Notes under the pieces: model-generated
What the model was told of the DNA's origin: nothing
The model's input: only the letters and a program-made list of their open reading frames with translations
The model's database searches: none
Position numbers and translations under genes: made by a program
Source: CAZJGG01 sp964545475
GTDB taxonomy: Bacteria; Bacillota; Clostridia; Lachnospirales; JAISER01
DNA: 59,592 bases
Assembly (NCBI GenBank): GCA_964545475.1
Contig: CAZJGG010000010.1
Span: forward strand, 1-59,592
Direction: 5' to 3'
In this document: piece by piece, positions 8,049 to 16,021 of the stretch
How the letters are laid out: each line of letters begins with the position of its first letter
Position numbering within the stretch: position 1 is the stretch's first letter

Positions 8049-9311
8049 ATGTCAATAGTTTTCAAAGACAAGCAGCTAGAAGTATGTGAGAATTTTTCTT
8101 TATCTACAAACATAGGCTTATCTATTATAGATAATAGCGGAAACGTAATATATAAAACAAAAAAAGTTCCGCCATGCTTTAAATTTTGCAGTGCTGTAAA
8201 CGAATTTCTTCCTCTTAGTGAAAAATGTCGAATGTCACACCTTTACGGTGGTTTTCAAGCTCAACGTTTCGGCGGGCGATACATATATTTTTGTCATTTT
8301 GGCTTTGTTTATTTTATGTCTCCCATCGGGGAAGGAACCCATGTTGAAGCATCACTTATGGCGGGTCCTCTTCTTATGGTTGAGCATGAAGAATTTTTTA
8401 TAGAAGATATAATTGCCAAACACGACTTTCCTAAAACAGAAATAAAACGTTTAAGAGATTTACTTGAGGATATTCCTTATATTATACCTGAACGAGTACA
8501 TGCAATGAGCGAAATGCTCTATATATGCGCTAATAATATTTTAGAAAAAGAATACAACGAATTACAGCTTAAATTTGAAAAGCAAAAACTTCAAGGGGTC
8601 ATATCCGATTATATAATGCAGATAAAAAAGGACAAAGACTCAAAAGACTATCCGCTGGACAAAGAAGAAGAACTTCTTTTTGCAATGTCCTCCGGGGATG
8701 TTAAAGGCGCAAAAGCACTGCTTAACGAAATGTTAGGCTATATTTTCTTTTATTCCGGATTTAATTTTGAAATTATCCGTTCAAGAATACTTGAACTTAT
8801 AGTGCTTTTATCCCGTGCGGCTGTTAAAGGCGGCGCAGATGCAGAGCTTATTTTCGGCCTTAACTTTGATTATTTAAAGCAGATAGATTCCTTCGACAAC
8901 GTTGAAGATATGGCTTATTGGCTTAGTATGATTATGAATCGTTTCACCGAGTATGTGTTTAATTTTGTAGGCGTTAAACATGTTGACGTTATTTACAAAG
9001 CGACAGATTATATTAAAACCAACTATATGAATAAAATAACTTTGGAAGAAGTTGCAAATTACGTTTACCTTTGCCCCACATATTTTAGTAAAGTATTTAA
9101 AGAGGAATCTGGGCACAATTTCAACACATTTTTAAATATTGTTCGGGTTGAAAAAAGCAAAAAACTCCTGCAAAACGAAAATATTAACATAGCCGACATT
9201 TCAAACATGGTAGGTTATGAAGACCAAAGTTATTTTTCAAAAGTTTTTAAAAAGCTTACCGGTATGACTCCGCTGCGATACAGGCAGTCCCGAGGGGTTG
9301 CAATAAGTTAG
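8049..9311 (+). CDS. AraC-family regulator with PocR sensory domain
   Basis: The N-terminal PocR domain (about residues 8-175) has a cysteine/histidine set C43, C47, C60, H64, C82 and H83. A linker region (about 175-320) follows, then a C-terminal AraC double helix-turn-helix (about 325-420) with VYLCPTYFSKVFKEESG and the second-motif signature VGYEDQSYFSKVFKKLTG ahead of TPLRYRQ. PocR-AraC proteins control cobalamin-linked and methyl or diol utilisation genes in anaerobes. ATG 8049 is chosen because TATGGAGGTGAG lies just before it. The corrinoid gene 48 bases downstream and the divergent DUF1638 gene are the likely targets. Confidence 0.88.
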   Translation: MSIVFKDKQLEVCENFSLSTNIGLSIIDNSGNVIYKTKKVPPCFKFCSAVNEFLPLSEKCRMSHLYGGFQAQRFGGRYIYFCHFGFVYFMSPIGEGTHVEASLMAGPLLMVEHEEFFIEDIIAKHDFPKTEIKRLRDLLEDIPYIIPERVHAMSEMLYICANNILEKEYNELQLKFEKQKLQGVISDYIMQIKKDKDSKDYPLDKEEELLFAMSSGDVKGAKALLNEMLGYIFFYSGFNFEIIRSRILELIVLLSRAAVKGGADAELIFGLNFDYLKQIDSFDNVEDMAYWLSMIMNRFTEYVFNFVGVKHVDVIYKATDYIKTNYMNKITLEEVANYVYLCPTYFSKVFKEESGHNFNTFLNIVRVEKSKKLLQNENINIADISNMVGYEDQSYFSKVFKKLTGMTPLRYRQSRGVAIS

Positions 9312-9359
9312 TTATATATGGCTATTTAGCCTTATAATAAAAAATGGGAGGTTTTTTTA

Positions 9360-9995
9360 ATGAGCACATTATTAGAAATTTCTGAAGCATTACAAAAAGG
9401 TAAAGCAAAACTTGTTAAGGAATTAGTTGAAAAGGCACTTCAAGAAAAAATTGATGCACAACAAATTCTTGCAGAAGGTTTACTTTCAGGTATGGACATC
9501 ATCGGTGAAAAATTCAAAAATAATGAAGTTTATGTTCCTGAAGTTTTAATTGCAGCTAGAGCAATGAATACTGGTACTGAAATTTTAAAACCTTACCTTG
9601 CTGAAAGCGGACAAAAACCAATCGGCAAAGCTATTATCGGAACAGTTAAAGGCGACCTTCACGACATCGGCAAAAACCTTGTTCGTATGATGATTGAAGG
9701 CAAAGGCATTGAAGTTATCGACTTAGGCGTAGACGTTCCTGCTGAAAAATTCATCGAATCTTTCAAAGAAAACGATGCTCAAGTTGTTGCTTTATCAGCT
9801 CTTTTAACTACAACAATGGGCGAAATGAAACGTGTTGTTGAGCTTGCTGAAAAAGAAGGCGTTCGTGACAAAATGTGCATCATGGTAGGTGGCGCTCCTG
9901 TTACTGAAAGCTTCTGCCAATCTATTGGCGCAGACATATTTGCAACTGACGCAGCTTCTGCAGCAGATGCAGCTAAAGGGTACTTAGCTAAATAA
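9360..9995 (+). CDS. Methyltransferase-type corrinoid (B12-binding) protein
   Basis: A two-domain corrinoid protein of the MtaC/MtbC/MttC type, which shuttles a methyl group between a substrate-specific methyltransferase and a second methyltransferase. The helical cap domain spans about residues 1-85. The Rossmann-like B12 domain (about 88-211) carries D99-x-H101-x-x-G104 (GDLHDIGKN), where H101 is the lower axial cobalt ligand, plus the loop SALLTTTMGEM and VGGAPV. The length of 211 aa is standard. GGGAGG precedes ATG. No MtaB, MttB or MtaA-like gene is in the window, so the substrate is unknown. Codon choice looks like that of a well-expressed gene. Confidence 0.9.
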   Translation: MSTLLEISEALQKGKAKLVKELVEKALQEKIDAQQILAEGLLSGMDIIGEKFKNNEVYVPEVLIAARAMNTGTEILKPYLAESGQKPIGKAIIGTVKGDLHDIGKNLVRMMIEGKGIEVIDLGVDVPAEKFIESFKENDAQVVALSALLTTTMGEMKRVVELAEKEGVRDKMCIMVGGAPVTESFCQSIGADIFATDAASAADAAKGYLAK

Positions 9996-10000
9996 TATTT

Positions 10001-10066
10001 TAACGTGAGTTCGACGAAGTCTAAAAGCTGCTTTAGCAGCTTAAATTGCGAGCAATTCTCATGTTA
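10001..10066. repeat. Family A multi-hairpin repeat, copy 2
   Basis: Outer arms TAACGTGAG and CTCATGTTA pair with one mismatch. Inside are CGAC-GAA-GTC(t), AAGCTGC-TTTA-GCAGCTT and AATTGC-GAGC-AATT. Compared with copy 1 the middle stem has C-to-T on one side and G-to-A on the other, preserving pairing. It lies directly downstream of the corrinoid gene. Confidence 0.8.
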
Positions 10067-10115
10067 TAAGCAACAGATGTGGCTGTTTTTGCCGCAAATT
10101 GTGGGAATATAATCA

Positions 10116-10168
10116 AAGAGCGATGAAAATTACTTTTTTTGTAATGTACATCGCTCTTACATTTTTTT
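10116..10168 (+). terminator. Rho-independent terminator after the corrinoid gene
   Basis: AAGAGCGATG and CATCGCTCTT form a long stem extended by AATTAC/GTAAT around a T-rich loop, followed by a run of seven T (10162-10168). Confidence 0.7.
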
Positions 10169-10390
10169 AATAAAAAATGAGCCGTAAATCAGACTCGCCT
10201 TATACTGCCGACAATGTCTGTTATCAGCTTGAGGAACGCATACAATGCGTNNNNNNNNNNNNNNNNNNNNNNNNNNNNNNNNNNNNNNNNNNNNNNNNNN
10301 NNNNNNNNNNNNNNNNNNNNNNNNNNNNNNNNNNNNNNNNNNNNNNNNNNTCCAAATTGCTTTCACATTATGTAATGCAAAAGCCATTTT
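10159..10390. other. Intergenic stretch with assembly gap and a family E half-repeat
   Basis: No gene is visible. At 10233-10250 the sequence enters the GGAACGCAT-ACA-ATGCGT palindrome of family E (47845 and 48013), then 100 N (10251-10350), then unrelated unique sequence up to plsC. The gap length is a placeholder, so genes could be missing here. Confidence 0.75.
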
Positions 10391-11131
10391 TTAGTGTTTT
10401 ATTGCTGAAGCAACAATTTTTTGAACTTTGCCTGGAAGCTCCGCTGTTTCTTCTTTTGATAAATTTTCTGTAAAAATTGGAGGATGTACTGTTACATAAA
10501 CATCATGTGCTTTAATTAAAGGAAACTTATTATCTTCTAATATTTTGTAAGATCCGTCTATAGTTACAGGAACAATAGGAACTTTAGGCTTTGTAGCCAG
10601 TTTAAAACTGCCGGCTTTAAATTCCGCCATTTCAGACGATTTGCTCCTTGTGCCTTCCGGAAAAATAATCATTGAATGCCCATTTTGCAAATTTTGCATT
10701 GCTTCGTTAATTGCTTTGGCGGATTTTTTAATGTCTGCCCTATCTAAAAAAACGCATCCAATTTCCTTCATCCACCTATTACCGATTGGAAGCTTTGAAA
10801 GCTCCGCCTTAGAAACAAAACCCTTTACAGTATCAATATAACCTAAAAAAATTCCTATATCAATATGGCTTTGATGGTTTGAAACAAATAAACAAGCCCT
10901 ATCTTTTGGAATATTCTCCGTACCGATTACATGAATTTTTGAGCCTGTAAGCTTTATATTACTATATGCAAATCTATAGGCAACTCCATATGTATATTCA
11001 TAATATTCTTTCTTTGTAAAATTTGAAGTTTTTGATTTTAAAGTTAAAATTCTGGGAAAAATTAATATAAAGGTAATTACCATATGTATATACCAAAATA
11101 TACTTTTAATTAATAACATATAATCCTCCAA
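10391..11131 (-). CDS. plsC: 1-acyl-sn-glycerol-3-phosphate acyltransferase
   Basis: A membrane-associated enzyme that acylates lysophosphatidic acid to phosphatidic acid in phospholipid synthesis. The catalytic NHQSHID (HX4D box, about residues 80-86) and the substrate-binding FPEGTRS (about 155-161) are both present, as are an N-terminal membrane helix and the VPVTIDGSY strand. The length of 246 aa is usual. The start follows TTGGAGGATTAT. An upstream TATAAT (11154-11159, minus strand) is a likely -10 with no good -35. It is monocistronic here and converges on the corrinoid gene across the assembly gap. Confidence 0.93.
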   Translation of the reverse strand: MEDYMLLIKSIFWYIHMVITFILIFPRILTLKSKTSNFTKKEYYEYTYGVAYRFAYSNIKLTGSKIHVIGTENIPKDRACLFVSNHQSHIDIGIFLGYIDTVKGFVSKAELSKLPIGNRWMKEIGCVFLDRADIKKSAKAINEAMQNLQNGHSMIIFPEGTRSKSSEMAEFKAGSFKLATKPKVPIVPVTIDGSYKILEDNKFPLIKAHDVYVTVHPPIFTENLSKEETAELPGKVQKIVASAIKH

Positions 11132-11290
11132 TAAACTTGTTCTGTTTTACTTCATTATACTATAAATTTATAAATAGTAAAGACATATATTTGAAGGTTT
11201 AACGCATTTGCCATAGTATATCTGTTATTAAAAAGGCAAGTATAATATTGTGCGGTTAAAAACCGTAATTAAAACGGGGACGTGAAATAA

Positions 11291-12577
11291 ATGAGCATTA
11301 ATTTAAAAAAATTTTTTTATGCATTTATTGCATTAATAATATTATGCACATCTTTAGGTTATTTAATTATAGAATATTTGAAATTTCCTAATAAAATCAG
11401 CTTAATTGAAGGAAATTCTAACAAAATTGAGTATAAACTGCCATTAAAGGCAACAATTGAATGCGATGATGAGATAATTAGCTGCTTGAAAGTTAATAAT
11501 AAATTAATTTCTGGCGGAGGAAGTATTTTTAATATAAAAGAAATTGAAACAATCGAATCTGAAAAATCTGGTAAAGCAACAATGACATTAAGTGCATTTG
11601 GGCTTCCCGTTAAAAAAGTGGCAATAGATATTTTGCCGGATATTGAGGTTATACCTTGTGGGGTCACCGCTTCAGTTAAAATCAATACTTCAGGTGTTAT
11701 GGTGCTTGGCACACAATCAGTTGACGGCGATGACGGCAAAAAATATAATCCCAGCGATGGCATTTTAAAATCCGGGGATTTAATAATAGAAGCAAATAAA
11801 GAAAACTTACAGAATAAAGAACAATTTGGAAAAATTATTAAAGATTCCAAAGAGGACATAGAAGTTAAGGTAAAGCGAGAAGATAGCGAATTTACTGCAA
11901 AAATTAAGCCTGTTTTAGGCAAGGACGATAAAGAAAACAAAATAGGTGTATGGGTGCGGGACGGCACATGCGGCATTGGCACAATAACTTATTATAATCC
12001 GTCCACAAACAGGTTTGCAGCTCTTGGTCATGGCATATTAGATGTTGATACAAAACAAATATTAAATGTTAAAAACGGTGAATTAAAGCTTGCGGATATT
12101 AGCACTGTTGTAAAGGGTAAAAAAGGTGCTCCCGGTGAGCTTATCGGCGAAACTAAAGGCTCTCCTGTTATAGGTCATGTTGAGCATAATAGCCCTTACG
12201 GCATTTACGGCTCTATGGACATAAGCTCAATAACAAAAATGCCAAGCAAAAAATATAAAATCGGGTTAAGTGATAAAGTTCACGAAGGACCTGCTACAAT
12301 ATTTTCTACTGTTAATGGCACAAAAGTAGAAGAATATGATATTTTTATTGAAACTGTAAACAGAAATAATCTTGAAGACGGCAAAGGTATGGTTATAAGA
12401 ATAACTGATCCTAAACTTTTATCTAGAACAAATGGTATTGTTCAAGGCATGAGCGGTAGCCCTATTATTCAAGATGGAAAAATTATTGGCGCAGTAACTC
12501 ACGTTTTTGTGCAAGACCCTTATAAGGGATACGGCATATTTATAGAAAATATGCTTAAATATGAGTATTCTCTATAA
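11291..12577 (+). CDS. spoIVB: SpoIVB sporulation signalling peptidase
   Basis: A forespore-secreted serine peptidase that starts the sigma-K checkpoint by cleaving SpoIVFA. It has an N-terminal membrane anchor (about residues 7-28), a PDZ domain (about 115-200, with GILKSGDLIIEAN) and the S55 peptidase domain (about 215-428). That domain carries the ALGHGI histidine and the serine motif GMSGSP (S388). The length of 428 aa matches Bacillus SpoIVB. RBS spacing is loose (GGGGACGTGAAATAA). SpoIVB is normally forespore-expressed; I could not identify a convincing sigma-G promoter upstream. Confidence 0.93.
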   Translation: MSINLKKFFYAFIALIILCTSLGYLIIEYLKFPNKISLIEGNSNKIEYKLPLKATIECDDEIISCLKVNNKLISGGGSIFNIKEIETIESEKSGKATMTLSAFGLPVKKVAIDILPDIEVIPCGVTASVKINTSGVMVLGTQSVDGDDGKKYNPSDGILKSGDLIIEANKENLQNKEQFGKIIKDSKEDIEVKVKREDSEFTAKIKPVLGKDDKENKIGVWVRDGTCGIGTITYYNPSTNRFAALGHGILDVDTKQILNVKNGELKLADISTVVKGKKGAPGELIGETKGSPVIGHVEHNSPYGIYGSMDISSITKMPSKKYKIGLSDKVHEGPATIFSTVNGTKVEEYDIFIETVNRNNLEDGKGMVIRITDPKLLSRTNGIVQGMSGSPIIQDGKIIGAVTHVFVQDPYKGYGIFIENMLKYEYSL

Positions 12578-12582
12578 AAAAA

Positions 12583-12614
12583 GCCAATTTGCTGTTTTAA
12601 AACAGCAAATTGGC
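12583..12614 (-). terminator. Perfect 16-bp palindrome, terminator-like
   Basis: GCCAATTTGCTGTTTT is followed immediately by its exact reverse complement. On the minus strand it is followed by seven T, so it terminates the small membrane gene at 12660-12986; it may also act after spoIVB on the plus strand. Confidence 0.7.
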
Positions 12615-12659
12615 GCAAAACTTACATATTTATTATTAACAGCCCTACTTATATTCGTT

Positions 12660-12986
12660 TTAGCTTTTATTATTCTGATTTTTTAAAATAAAGTATGTGG
12701 TGACTAATAACACAATGATTATAACACTAACAATAAGAAGACTAATCATGTTATTATTATTTTTAGATATATATCCCGTAATTGTAAGTACGGTATATAT
12801 ACAAAAAGCATTAAGACGAAAGTCTAAATAATGTAGTTTAGTTTTTATAACGAAAATACAATATAACAGTATAAATATTGCTGTCGCAATTGAAAAGAAT
12901 AGATTGCTTTCTTTTAAAATAAAAAGTCTAAATAATATAATAATACAGAATATAATCACAAAAAATTTTTCTATTAATTTATTCAT
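12660..12986 (-). CDS. Small membrane protein of unknown function
   Basis: A 108-residue protein with four predicted membrane helices (about residues 7-24, 28-47, 57-73 and 79-102) and a short Asn/Lys-rich tail. I do not recognise a family. It is very AT-rich and transcribed from the minus strand between spoIVB and the MEMO-AMMECR1 gene, with a clear terminator-like palindrome just downstream. Start-site evidence is weak (no strong Shine-Dalgarno sequence), so the gene is likely but not certain. Confidence 0.55.
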   Translation of the reverse strand: MNKLIEKFFVIIFCIIILFRLFILKESNLFFSIATAIFILLYCIFVIKTKLHYLDFRLNAFCIYTVLTITGYISKNNNNMISLLIVSVIIIVLLVTTYFILKNQNNKS

Positions 12987-13087
12987 ATTTTATACAATCA
13001 TTCCTTTTAATAATAACAGCAATTACGCCGACAAAGAAGGGGCTGAAACACCAAAAAGCGGCGAATTTTTTAACTTTCGGATAGATT

Positions 13088-14434
13088 CTAAGTATGCCTT
13101 GTAACAATGAATTTTTGTATTTTATATTCTTCGTTAGGGCTAATTCCCGCCTTTTTCAAAGCAATTTCAATTTGATAATCAACTGTATCTACGCCGTCTA
13201 AATCCGGAAGCAAAAGCCCTCTTCTAAAGTCCTTAGAAACAATAATTCCATATTTCTTAGTGTCAAGCTCGTCTTTTGATTTTACAGGCATTGGATCACC
13301 TAAAACGTCTACGCTGTAAGACAATGAATGAAGTTCACTTTCGGAAACAGGCGGAAATCTAGGGTCTTGCATTCCGGCAGAAATTGCATTTTGTATTATT
13401 TCTTCCAAAACGCTTTTCGTTGTAGGCGCAGTAGTGCCAATACAGCCCCTTAACTCTCCATATTTTTTAATCGTAACAAATACACCGGATTTTTTACTTG
13501 TTAACTCAGTAATATTTTCTAAATAACTGAATTCACTTTTATCTATAGGTGTATTGTGTTTAACATAATGTTCCAAAGACTGTTTGGCTACCTTTGTATA
13601 GAATGCATCGCCGTTGACTTTTAAGCAAAGTTTAGCTACTAAATAACCAATGCCGAAAGGTGCTTCATAAGATAAAACCGTTGCCTGAGGTTTTGCTTCG
13701 CTAAAATAACCGCAAAGAATAACTAATGGGCGGTAACCGCATTCATCAGCATTTTCTCTCAATTCTTCATTTATTGATATTATAGATTCAAAATCTCCGG
13801 CGTTTAGCATATCGGTTAACATATTGTCAAATTTTGCGCCCTCTGGGCAAGCGCCGTATTGGCTCTGCTCATTAACTTTGTGAGACATATCTCCGCTTGC
13901 AATAATAACAACCCTTTTCCCAGTGTTAGCAACAGCTTGCCTTATAACTTTGCCTAATTCGTATGTTTTGTCAATTCTCATATAAGACGGGGACATTATG
14001 ACGACCTTAAAGCCATTATAATATTCACTTGCGAAATAAAGGGGTACAAACGCCCCATGATCAATACCGTTTTCACTTTGCTTCTTTAATAGAACATTGT
14101 CAACAGAACCACCGTTAAATCCGTTCAGCTTTAACTGCCTAACTATTTCTTCGGAAAGTTCTTTGTCATGCTTAAAAGTAAGTGTTTCATTTGAACCAAA
14201 TGCTTGTAAGCTCCCCGACAAAACCTCTCCGCTGTAAAAATAAATAAAATCGTCAAAGCTTGGGGCATGAGGAGAAATTATCACTATAGTTTCAGGCCTT
14301 AAATAATTTATTTCTTCTCCAATTTGTTCCATAGCGGTTATTGTCTTCTTAGCCATTCTTTGTCGTCCACGGCCAACATCTGGGACAAGTACCGGCGGAT
14401 GCGGTGTAATATATCCATAAACGCTTTTGTTCAT
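13088..14434 (-). CDS. MEMO1-AMMECR1 fusion (AmmeMemoRadiSam proteins B and A)
   Basis: The N-terminal half (about residues 1-265) is a MEMO1/class III extradiol dioxygenase-like domain with ITPHPPVLVP, IISPHAP, GVDHGA-like IDHGAFVPL and IASGDMSHK. The C-terminal part (about 270-448) is an AMMECR1 domain with GELRGCIGT and DPRFPPVSESEL. In many bacteria these two parts occur with a radical SAM protein as the AmmeMemoRadiSam system, whose product is not settled. No radical SAM partner lies beside it here. The start is taken as ATG 14434 (GGGTGG upstream); GTG 14443 is an alternative. The family is secure, the function unknown. Confidence 0.87.
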   Translation of the reverse strand: MNKSVYGYITPHPPVLVPDVGRGRQRMAKKTITAMEQIGEEINYLRPETIVIISPHAPSFDDFIYFYSGEVLSGSLQAFGSNETLTFKHDKELSEEIVRQLKLNGFNGGSVDNVLLKKQSENGIDHGAFVPLYFASEYYNGFKVVIMSPSYMRIDKTYELGKVIRQAVANTGKRVVIIASGDMSHKVNEQSQYGACPEGAKFDNMLTDMLNAGDFESIISINEELRENADECGYRPLVILCGYFSEAKPQATVLSYEAPFGIGYLVAKLCLKVNGDAFYTKVAKQSLEHYVKHNTPIDKSEFSYLENITELTSKKSGVFVTIKKYGELRGCIGTTAPTTKSVLEEIIQNAISAGMQDPRFPPVSESELHSLSYSVDVLGDPMPVKSKDELDTKKYGIIVSKDFRRGLLLPDLDGVDTVDYQIEIALKKAGISPNEEYKIQKFIVTRHT

Positions 14435-14457
14435 AAAAACCACCCAATCTTATATTA

Positions 14458-14785
14458 AGAACCTGTATTCAATAATGGGTTGCCCGAATTTGAAACAGCG
14501 ATTTTTCGCCATTCGCGGAGCGGCGGCGAAGGCATAATAGAGCTATACTCCTTAACCATATAAAATAGTACTGAGTTGCGAGCAAATTTTGCTTGTGGCA
14601 AGGAAGAGACGACGCCGTGTGCTAGCGGCACACAAGAAGTTGATGACGTAGTCCACAAGTAAAATTCGCCGCAAGGCAGTGCTATTTTATATGGTTAAGG
14701 AGTATAATTATGGCAAGCCGCCGCAACAAATAATGGCGGAATAATCGCTTTCAAAGCGGGTAACAGCTTATTGAATACAGGTTCT
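14458..14785. mobile_element. Element D: 328-bp nested palindromic MITE-like element
   Basis: Perfect 18-bp terminal inverted repeats, AGAACCTGTATTCAATAA at 14458-14475 and its complement at 14768-14785, with further imperfect pairing inside (CCCG-TTTGAAA-AGCGATT). If the ends are taken as GAACC/GGTTC, both flanks read TAA. It contains a second inverted-repeat element (14544-14706). It holds no plausible gene and fills the 366 bases between the PfkB and MEMO genes. Confidence 0.8.
14544..14706. repeat. Inner 163-bp inverted-repeat element inside element D
   Basis: Arms 14544-14573 and 14677-14706 are 30 bp each with one mismatch (they begin TATACTCCTTAACC and end GGTTAAGGAGTATA). The core between them shares blocks with family C: TTGCGAG, GCAAGGAAGAG, GACGTAGTC and AAAATTCGCCGCAA. 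It looks like one element inserted in, or recombined with, another. Confidence 0.75.
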
Positions 14786-14800
14786 AACATCAACAAAGAA

Positions 14801-15880
14801 TTATAAAGATTTTAAAAATGGAATAATATCCTCACATTTAGGGCTTCTTGCATTTCTAACGTAAAATCCGCTTGTAATAGTACCCATAGCTATAGATTGT
14901 TTTAAATTAAACCCTTGCATAAGCCCAAAGCAGAACCCTGCATTAAAATTATCTCCTGCGCCAGTTGTTAGTTTTGGGCTTTCGCAAAACAACCCTTCTG
15001 CATATTGGTATTCGCCGTCGACACAGGCACAAGCGCATTCCACCGGATGTATAACTACGCCATAAACATTAGTGTTTTTAGCAATGCCGCAAACAAGCCC
15101 TTCTAAATCCTGTTCCGGGTCCACCCCAACAACTGTTGCAATTCGTTTTGCTTCTTTAAGATTAAGCCCTAAAATAGTTTTAAATTTAGGTCTGAAATCT
15201 CCCATAATTTCAAGGCATTTCTGTATATCTTCCTTAGTTCGCTTTTCCGGGTCTGCTAAGTCAAAAAACAAATATTTGCCTTCGGATATATTAGGCATAA
15301 TATCTCGCTGAATGCCTTCCCAAATTCCGTTCATAAAAGCAAGCATAGTCCAGTTTGCAAAACACAGCAAATGGCTTTTTTCAATATCTTCTGTTAAATT
15401 TTTGACCCCTGCTACTTTTATTAAATTTTCATAATTAGAATCATTTACAATACTTGTCTTTCCCAAAATTATTTTGCCGTCATCAAATTCAACAGCATCG
15501 CTTTTCCCTGGGTTTGAAATTGAATAAACCTTTGCGTTTTCTGTAATCGGCGCAAAAACAGGGTGCAAAGGAACTCCAAGTGCGCCAGCTACGGTTACAT
15601 CCTGACCATAACTAATAATAGCGTTTGCAAAAATTGGGCAGTTACCGCCAATTTTAATCTGCTCTGTAACAAATTCAATATTTGTGCTAAGCCCTGCCGC
15701 TCTGGAAATTCTTTCTCCAAATTCTTTAATAGTTTTAACTTTGGTATAGTTTTTATAATCAATGCGCTTGTCTACAAGATGCACAATTTCATCAACAAAG
15801 CCGTCAAAACCGATAAATGCGCTTTTGCTTTCAAGCCCCTTTTCAAATAAATTAATTATTTCTTCATGTTCTTTTCTCAA
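14801..15880 (-). CDS. PfkB-family sugar kinase
   Basis: A ribokinase-like ATP-dependent kinase. It has the N-terminal substrate region FIGFDGFVDEIVHLV, IGGNCPIFANAI (about residues 70-82), and the C-terminal PfkB signature TGAGDNFNAGF (about 305-315), whose Asp is the catalytic base. The length of 359 aa is slightly above typical. The substrate cannot be assigned from sequence. The start is TTG at 15880 with AAGGAAGTG upstream; no ATG lies near. It stands alone between element D and the divergent metallo-hydrolase gene. Confidence 0.85.
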   Translation of the reverse strand: MRKEHEEIINLFEKGLESKSAFIGFDGFVDEIVHLVDKRIDYKNYTKVKTIKEFGERISRAAGLSTNIEFVTEQIKIGGNCPIFANAIISYGQDVTVAGALGVPLHPVFAPITENAKVYSISNPGKSDAVEFDDGKIILGKTSIVNDSNYENLIKVAGVKNLTEDIEKSHLLCFANWTMLAFMNGIWEGIQRDIMPNISEGKYLFFDLADPEKRTKEDIQKCLEIMGDFRPKFKTILGLNLKEAKRIATVVGVDPEQDLEGLVCGIAKNTNVYGVVIHPVECACACVDGEYQYAEGLFCESPKLTTGAGDNFNAGFCFGLMQGFNLKQSIAMGTITSGFYVRNARSPKCEDIIPFLKSL

Positions 15881-16021
15881 CTAATAACACTTCCTTATGA
15901 GGTTTTTTATTATTTTAACATCAAAAAAATTTATTTTCAAGTTAAAAGCTTTAATTAATGGTTTATAATGTTGCTATTGTACTAATTTTATATTATAATA
16001 AATAAAAAAGGTGTGAGTAAA

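Noticed and set aside
9312..9359. Cobalamin riboswitch before the corrinoid gene
   Set aside because: The 48-base spacer holds only a short GGCTA/TAGCC hairpin and is far too short for a riboswitch.
11196..11290. Possible sigma-G promoter before spoIVB (CATAGTA with TGAAGG upstream)
   Set aside because: The spacing is about 14 bases, too short for the sigma-G consensus, and the -35 match is poor.
14455..14658. 67-residue open frame on the minus strand
   Set aside because: It lies wholly inside the palindromic element D, has no ribosome site and its composition follows the repeat arms.
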